Shown: positions 1 through 3,572 of the stretch, piece by piece | Layout of the letters: each line of letters begins with the position of its first letter | Position numbering within the stretch: the first letter of the stretch is position 1 | Assembly: GCA_021823365.1 (NCBI GenBank) | Contig: JAKAOD010000189.1 | Coordinates: forward strand, 1-6,345 | Origin: Actinomycetes bacterium | Lineage (GTDB): Bacteria > Actinomycetota > Acidimicrobiia > Acidimicrobiales > Bog-793 | Reading direction: 5' to 3' | Length of the DNA stretch: 6,345 nt | Notes under the pieces: model-generated | What the model saw: only the letters and a program-made list of their open reading frames with translations | What the model was told of the DNA's origin: nothing | Databases searched by the model: none | Position numbers and translations under genes: made by a program

Positions 1-859
1 GGTCGACCCGGTGGGCGTCCTCTTCCACGGATCCTCGGGGGTGGTCCGGACAGTCACGGTCTCCACAATGAAGCTCTCTGCCGCCCTCGACGGGTGCCAG
101 GCGGGACAGGGCATCTACGTCGACGAGACAGGGACGGCCGTCTCGCCGACCGGGACGGCTCGTGTCGCGATCGTCCACGACACCGTGGACGGGTTCCAGA
201 AGAACGGCATCACCTGCGACGACCACGGCACCAGCTGCTCCATCATGCAGAACATGGTGACCGGTGTCGGGCCGACGAGCGGCGCCGCCGAGAACGGCAT
301 CCAGGTGCTCGCCGCGCGGGCGCGCATCGCCGGCAACACGGTGGCCACAGTGGACTGGACCGGCACCGCCACACCGAAGTACCCGCGCGCGACATTCGCG
401 TCGGGCATCCTCCTCTACGGGGCCGAGGGCGAGATCCAGGTCCAGAAGAACAACCTGCGCAACGCCCAGCTGGCCGTGGCGGTCGTCGACAGCGACGCCA
501 CGGTCCAGAAGAACACCGTCACCGAGACAAGCCCGGGGATGCCCGGCAGCGTGGGCGTCTACGCGGTCGCATGCACACGGTACTGCCACACACTCGGCTT
601 CTCCCCGGGCACGATCCGCGTCGTCATCGTCCGCAACTCGATCGCGCTCGGCACAGCTGCGGGGACGACGGGGATCTGGGTGGGCGACCCGACCGCGACG
701 AAGACAGGGTCGGTCGACGTGACCGCCGTGGGCAACACGATCACCGGGGCGACAGAGGACGTCGTCCTCGGACCCACCGCCTCGGGGACGGTCCAGACGT
801 CGTCGGACGGCGCTGATGGTCACCACTCGGCACCGAAGGGTGGACACCACGGCCACTGA
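1..859 (+). CDS. Right-handed parallel beta-helix repeat protein, 3' part (5' end outside window)
   Basis: The frame is open from the first bases, and no signal peptide precedes the first beta-helix-like rung, so I read this as the C-terminal part of a longer gene. A GTG at 11 is only an internal candidate start; residue numbers below count from it. The protein is a series of short beta-strands separated by turns carrying Asn followed by a hydrophobic or Thr residue: QNMV (80-83), GNTV (108-111), KNNL (146-149), KNTV (167-170), RNSI (208-211) and GNTI (241-244). This is the asparagine-ladder pattern of PbH1 / NosD-like beta-helix proteins, many of which are secreted and bind or cleave polysaccharides. 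Cys pairs at 69/76 and 188/192 would suit disulfides outside the cytosol. The tail (about 263-282) is flexible and His-rich, ending GGHHGH. No catalytic residues can be assigned, so binding, structural or lyase-like roles all remain open. The family is fairly sure; the function is unknown. Confidence 0.8.
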   Translation, partial: VDPVGVLFHGSSGVVRTVTVSTMKLSAALDGCQAGQGIYVDETGTAVSPTGTARVAIVHDTVDGFQKNGITCDDHGTSCSIMQNMVTGVGPTSGAAENGIQVLAARARIAGNTVATVDWTGTATPKYPRATFASGILLYGAEGEIQVQKNNLRNAQLAVAVVDSDATVQKNTVTETSPGMPGSVGVYAVACTRYCHTLGFSPGTIRVVIVRNSIALGTAAGTTGIWVGDPTATKTGSVDVTAVGNTITGATEDVVLGPTASGTVQTSSDGADGHHSAPKGGHHGH

Positions 860-872
860 GTAGGGCTTCGTC

Positions 873-912
873 CACGCACGAGCGGCGGGCTTCGGCCCGC
901 TGCTCGTGCGTG
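873..912 (+). terminator. Long GC-rich hairpin with TTCG loop, probable intrinsic terminator
   Basis: It begins 13 bases after the beta-helix stop codon. Bases 873-890 pair with 895-912 in an 18-base-pair stem, with one G-U wobble and no bulge, closed by a TTCG tetraloop (891-894). No T-run follows. Hairpin-only terminators of this kind are common in high-GC actinobacteria. It separates the beta-helix gene from the sigma-factor operon. The rest of 860-1033 holds a weaker inverted repeat (963-968 with 987-992). I see no convincing ECF-type or housekeeping promoter there. Confidence 0.75.
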
Positions 913-1033
913 CGGGCGAAAATGAGGCGATGGTCGCCGTGGTGGCGCGGGCTGTCCTGGGTCCGGGCAGGCAGGCTGCTGCGGTGGCCCGGGAGGGGCG
1001 TGAGCCCTCGAGGACGGCGCCGAGGCAACCGGA

Positions 1034-1648
1034 GTGGCCGCTCGTGCGTCTGTGGTGGACGTGGGTGAGGGAGCGCTGCTCGCCGTCGCGGTCCGACGGG
1101 GACCGCAGACGGCCGTGACCGCCGGACGCGACGCGGCCGTCGTCGCGCTCTTCGACGCGCACTACGCGGGGCTGTGCCGGCTGGCCGCCCTGCTCCTCGA
1201 CGATCCCGGGCAGGCGGAGGAGGCCGTCCAGGAGGCGTTCCTGGCGACGTTCGTCGGGTGGCGGCGCCTGCGCCACCCCGAGCGCGCCCACGCGTACCTC
1301 CGCGCCGCGGTGGTCAACCAGTGCCGTTCGCGTGGCCGGCGCCGCACGACGGAGCAGCGCAAGAACCGCGTGGTCTGGGCCGAGTCTGCAACGGACACCG
1401 GAGTGGCCGACGTCGAGCGGACCGGAGACGTCTTGGCCGTGCGGGGAGCCGTCCGCCGACTCCCCGCCCGCCAGCGCGAGGCCGTCGTGCTCCGCTACTA
1501 CGCCGATCTCTCCGAAGCCGACGTCGCCAAGGCGCTCGGCTGCTCCGTCGGCACGGTGAAGTCCCAGCTCTCCAAGGCGCGCGCGACGCTCTCGAGGCTG
1601 CTCGAGGTCGTCTGTGCCGCGCCGGGTGCCGAGGTGCGCGGTGAGTGA
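1034..1648 (+). CDS. ECF-type RNA polymerase sigma factor (SigE-like family)
   Basis: This is a group-IV (extracytoplasmic function) sigma factor that directs RNA polymerase to a specific promoter set. Region 2 lies at about residues 36-103: FDAHYAGLCRLA, then the acidic QAEEAVQEAF core-binding stretch, WRRL and HAYLRAAVVNQCRSRGRRR. A short linker follows, then region 4 at about 137-190 with RRLPARQREAVVLRYY and the helix-turn-helix SEADVAKALGCSVGTVKS. There is no region 1.1 or 3, as expected for ECF factors. I chose the GTG at 1034 because GAGG (1022-1025) sits 8 bases upstream. In-frame GTGs at 1052, 1055, 1061 and 1115 are alternatives. The one at 1115 would give a 177-residue protein starting just before region 2, which fits the family length well. 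The last 8 bases overlap the next gene, which is in the anti-sigma position. The class is nearly certain; the start is not. Confidence 0.93.
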   Translation: MAARASVVDVGEGALLAVAVRRGPQTAVTAGRDAAVVALFDAHYAGLCRLAALLLDDPGQAEEAVQEAFLATFVGWRRLRHPERAHAYLRAAVVNQCRSRGRRRTTEQRKNRVVWAESATDTGVADVERTGDVLAVRGAVRRLPARQREAVVLRYYADLSEADVAKALGCSVGTVKSQLSKARATLSRLLEVVCAAPGAEVRGE

Positions 1649-2432
1649 GCCGACCGGCCTCGACGAGCGGCTCCGTGCCGCGTTCGGCGCGGGACGTGCC
1701 CGCGAGGCGGGCGGCCTTCGCTCCGGCTCGGAGCTCGACGCAGCGAGAGCCCGGCTGCTCTCGGGCATCCGCCGCCGCCGGGTGCGCCGGATGCAGGTCG
1801 TGGGGGTCGCCGCCGTCGTGTTCCTCGGGCTCGCCGTAGGTCTCTCCCAGGTGCTCGGGAGCGCGGCCCGGGTCGGGCCGGCGCTGACGTCCCCCGTGCC
1901 CTCGAGCGGCGCGGCTCCGGCGCACGGGCCGCCTGCGCACCGGAAGGCGACCACCGCGCCGGTCCCGTCGCTCAGGCCCAGGCTCCTCGTGGTGTGCCAC
2001 TCGAGGGGGAGGACGCTCGACGGCTGCGGCTCGGTCGCGGTCGTCCGCGCCGCGCCGTCTCGCGCTGTGGCCGCCGCTGGCGTGAGCGGGTCGGAGGGCC
2101 CGGTCGCGGCCCTCCCGGCGCGCCTGGGTGCACCGCTCGAGGTGCGTGCAGGGACGCGGGTCGTGATCGACCTCCCGCCGGTGGCGGGAGCGCGGCGGTG
2201 GAGCACGCCATCGGTCGTCGGTGCGCCCGGCCGCCACGGGTCGGCGCGGCCGGTCATCGTGCGGGCGCTGCGGTCACAAGGCGCGGTGCAACGGTTCGTG
2301 GTGTTCACGGAGGCGCCGGCCGCCGTCGTGCTCCAGTCGGACGACGCGCTCGCAGGGAAGGGGGCGCCGGCGGCGCCCGCCGCCGGGCCCACCGACGTGT
2401 GGACCCTCGAGCTGAAGGTGGAGGGAACGTGA
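1641..2432 (+). CDS. Single-pass membrane protein in anti-sigma position, with extracytoplasmic domain
   Basis: I chose the GTG at 1641 because it overlaps the sigma stop by 8 bases and has GAGG (1631-1634) 6 bases upstream. The 263-residue product has three parts. A cytosolic N-terminus (1-50) is Arg-rich and ends IRRRRVRR. One transmembrane helix (about 52-72, VVGVAAVVFLGLAVGL) follows, with the positive side inward. A Pro/Ala-rich linker (about 75-112) leads to an outer domain (about 113-263). That domain has two Cys (119, 129) and beta-strand-like stretches: TRVVIDLPP, RFVVFTEAPAAVVL and WTLELKV. Gene order and topology suggest an anti-sigma factor or sensor for the upstream sigma. The N-terminus, however, has no HxxxCxxC zinc anti-sigma motif, so sigma binding is inferred only. 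The outer domain weakly recalls the chagasin/I42 inhibitor fold. It overlaps the next gene by 4 bases. An unrelated envelope protein is the main alternative. Confidence 0.8.
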   Translation: MSEPTGLDERLRAAFGAGRAREAGGLRSGSELDAARARLLSGIRRRRVRRMQVVGVAAVVFLGLAVGLSQVLGSAARVGPALTSPVPSSGAAPAHGPPAHRKATTAPVPSLRPRLLVVCHSRGRTLDGCGSVAVVRAAPSRAVAAAGVSGSEGPVAALPARLGAPLEVRAGTRVVIDLPPVAGARRWSTPSVVGAPGRHGSARPVIVRALRSQGAVQRFVVFTEAPAAVVLQSDDALAGKGAPAAPAAGPTDVWTLELKVEGT

Positions 2433-3226
2433 GCGGGATGCGGAGGGAAGGGTGGACGCGCGTCGCGCTGGCCGCGACGGCGCTGGCCGTGGCGATCGGC
2501 GGCGCAGCGGCGGGAGCCGCGCTCGGCTCGGGCAGCCCGGCGCCGCCGCGAAGCGGTGCCGCACACGGCGCGGCCGCCGCCCGGCCGGACTGCGGCACCG
2601 GGGCGCCCAAGATCACCGAGACGGGCATCGGAACGGTGTCGATCACGCCCAACCTGCTCACCTTGAGCCTGGACGTCCACACGCACGCGCCCCAGGCGGC
2701 CAGCGCGTTGTCCGAGAACAACAGGGCGACCGCAGCGGTGCTGCATGCATTGTCCTCCGGCGGCGTCGCCCGGCGCGACCTCCAGACCACCGACCTCACG
2801 ATCCAGCCGACCTACGCAAGGACAGGGACAGCCGTGACCGGCTACGGCGTCGACGACACGGTGGTGGCCAAGATCGAGAAGCTTTCCAGCGCCGGCAGAC
2901 TGATCGACGCCGCGGTCGCCGCCGGCGGCAACGCCACGAGGATCGACTCCCTCTCGTTCTCGACCACACGGCCGCTCCGCGCGCAGGCGCGTGCACGGGG
3001 CTTGGCGGTCCGTGAGGCGGTCGCCCACGCGAAAGCGATCGCCGCGTCTGCGGGCGAGAAGATCGGCGGGATCTGCTCGATCGACGACCAGACGTCGACA
3101 TCGACAACAACGCCCCTTCCCTTCCACGGATTCGGGACTGCGGCGGCCCCGAGCGCGCCCGTGCCGGTCGAAGCGGGAACCGAGACGGTGACCGCCCGGC
3201 TGGCGGTCGTCTTCGCGCTCGGGTAG
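2429..3226 (+). CDS. SIMPL domain (DUF541, YggE-like) exported or membrane-anchored protein
   Basis: The GTG at 2429 sits in a GTGA overlap with the previous stop, with GAAGG (2414-2418) and GGAGGG (2420-2425) upstream. An ATG at 2438 is an equally possible start, three residues shorter. The product is 265 residues long. Residues 1-11 are basic and 12-33 hydrophobic (VALAATALAVAIGG), so it is a signal peptide or N-terminal anchor. The SIMPL domain covers about 60-264. Recognisable parts are ITETGIGTVSITPNLLTLSL at its start, the helix SENNRATAAVLHAL, then GGVARRDLQTTDLTIQPTY, VVAKIEKLSSAGRLIDAAVAAGG, the helix ARGLAVREAVAHAKAIAASAGEKIG and the closing strand GTETVTARLAVVFAL. The usual 'PD' after the first strand is PN here. 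A Ser/Thr/Pro/Ala-rich insert lies at about 221-248. SIMPL proteins act in the periplasm or envelope and have been linked to stress tolerance, but their biochemistry is poorly defined. It is probably co-expressed with the sigma and membrane genes. Confidence 0.92.
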   Translation: MSGMRREGWTRVALAATALAVAIGGAAAGAALGSGSPAPPRSGAAHGAAAARPDCGTGAPKITETGIGTVSITPNLLTLSLDVHTHAPQAASALSENNRATAAVLHALSSGGVARRDLQTTDLTIQPTYARTGTAVTGYGVDDTVVAKIEKLSSAGRLIDAAVAAGGNATRIDSLSFSTTRPLRAQARARGLAVREAVAHAKAIAASAGEKIGGICSIDDQTSTSTTTPLPFHGFGTAAAPSAPVPVEAGTETVTARLAVVFALG

Positions 3227-3290
3227 CCCCGAAGCCACGGCGGCGAGGCTGCCTCCCACAGCGGTCGGGGAGAAGCACTGCTCCCTGTTT
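3227..3290 (+). terminator. Probable terminator region after the SIMPL gene
   Basis: Immediately after the TAG, CCCCGA (3227-3232) can pair with TCGGGG (3265-3270), enclosing a small GAGG/CCTC hairpin (3245-3248 with 3252-3255). A second stem shares some of these bases: GGGGAG (3267-3272) with CTCCCT (3281-3286), including one G-U pair and an 8-base loop. It is followed by GTTT, the only T-rich stretch nearby. The two stems compete. The second is the better intrinsic-terminator candidate. Position supports the end of the three-gene operon; strength is uncertain. Confidence 0.45.
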
Positions 3291-3317
3291 GCGCGACGCC
3301 GGTCGCCGGGGTAGAAA
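3289..3317 (+). promoter_or_regulatory. Candidate housekeeping-type promoter for the LAL regulator gene
   Basis: TTGCGC (3289-3294) and TAGAAA (3312-3317) are separated by exactly 17 bases. The -10 box is close to the TAGRRT form common in actinobacteria (5 of 6). The -35 box matches only TTG. Transcription would start near 3323-3326 and give an untranslated leader of about 240 bases before the start at 3566. It lies just after the probable operon terminator, which is sensible. No experimental support is available from sequence alone. Confidence 0.35.
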
Positions 3318-3330
3318 GGACGCGGGGAAA

Positions 3331-3348
3331 GCGGCCGCTCAGCGGCCG
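3331..3348 (+). repeat. Short perfect inverted repeat (hairpin) in the leader
   Basis: CGGCCGC (3332-3338) and GCGGCCG (3342-3348) are perfect reverse complements around a TCA loop. No T-run follows on the + strand, so it is a poor terminator. If the promoter at 3289-3317 is real, this hairpin would sit near the very 5' end of the transcript, where it could stabilise the RNA. It could also be a protein-binding palindrome. The function is not known. Confidence 0.5.
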
Positions 3349-3371
3349 ACGGGAACACAGGGGAGATGAGA

Positions 3372-3569
3372 GTGGCGCGCGCTAGGGATGGGACCGCGCA
3401 TGCCAGGGGTCCGCGCGGCTCTGCGTCGTTACGTCAGGACCCCGGCGAGGCGCGCAGCGGACACGCGCACGCTGCACCGGCCAGGGGGTCGGGTTCGTGC
3501 AGAGGGGGCTCGGAGACCCTCGGGGACGATCCGAGAGGCGGACCGATGAGGGCTCGGAGCGACCGATGA
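3372..3569 (+). CDS. Doubtful small ORF (65 aa) ahead of the LAL gene
   Basis: I do not recognise this product, and it may not be a gene. In its favour, AGGGGAG (3359-3365) lies 6 bases before the GTG at 3372, an excellent ribosome site. An in-frame ATG at 3366 abuts the same site too closely to use it. The stop codon also overlaps the next start as ATGA (3566-3569), as in translationally coupled genes. Against it, the predicted peptide is rich in Arg, Gly, Ala and Ser, with no hydrophobic core, signal or motif. About a quarter of its codons end in A or T (17 of 65 by hand count), against 4 of the first 65 in the LAL gene. It contains a TTA leucine codon (3429-3431), rare in such genomes. It could be a leader ORF, or chance. 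Confidence 0.2.
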   Translation: MARARDGTAHARGPRGSASLRQDPGEARSGHAHAAPARGSGSCRGGSETLGDDPRGGPMRARSDR

Positions 3570-3572
3570 GCC
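3507..3572 (+). repeat. Direct and inverted short repeats around the LAL gene start
   Basis: GGCTCGGAG occurs at 3507-3515 and again at 3551-3559, where its GGAG (3556-3559) is the ribosome site of the LAL gene. GACCGATGAG occurs at 3541-3550 and 3561-3570, exactly 20 bases apart; the second copy contains the ATG start. TCCGAG (3530-3535) is complementary to the CTCGGA inside either GGCTCGGAG copy. GGCTC (3551-3555) can also pair with GAGCC (3568-3572), which would place the ribosome site in the loop. The matches are exact in the sequence; any regulatory role is inference. Confidence 0.5.
3556..3559 (+). promoter_or_regulatory. Ribosome binding site that decides the LAL start
   Basis: GGAG lies 6 bases before the ATG at 3566. 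This is why I preferred that start over the in-frame GTG at 3497, which would add 23 residues of unconserved Arg-rich sequence. Confidence 0.6.

Noticed and set aside
906..1118. 70-codon + frame between the terminator and the sigma gene
   Set aside because: It runs into the sigma gene in a different frame and has an Arg-rich, motif-free product with no good ribosome site.
1314..2237. 307-codon - strand frame across the sigma and membrane-protein genes
   Set aside because: It overlaps two genes with clear domain or topology evidence. Its product is Arg/Pro-rich with no motif, so it is a composition shadow.
1994..2428. Upstream extension of the SIMPL frame
   Set aside because: The frame is open far upstream, but that part encodes Arg/Gly-rich nonsense inside the membrane-protein gene. 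The signal-peptide-like segment begins right after the GTG at 2429 / ATG at 2438.
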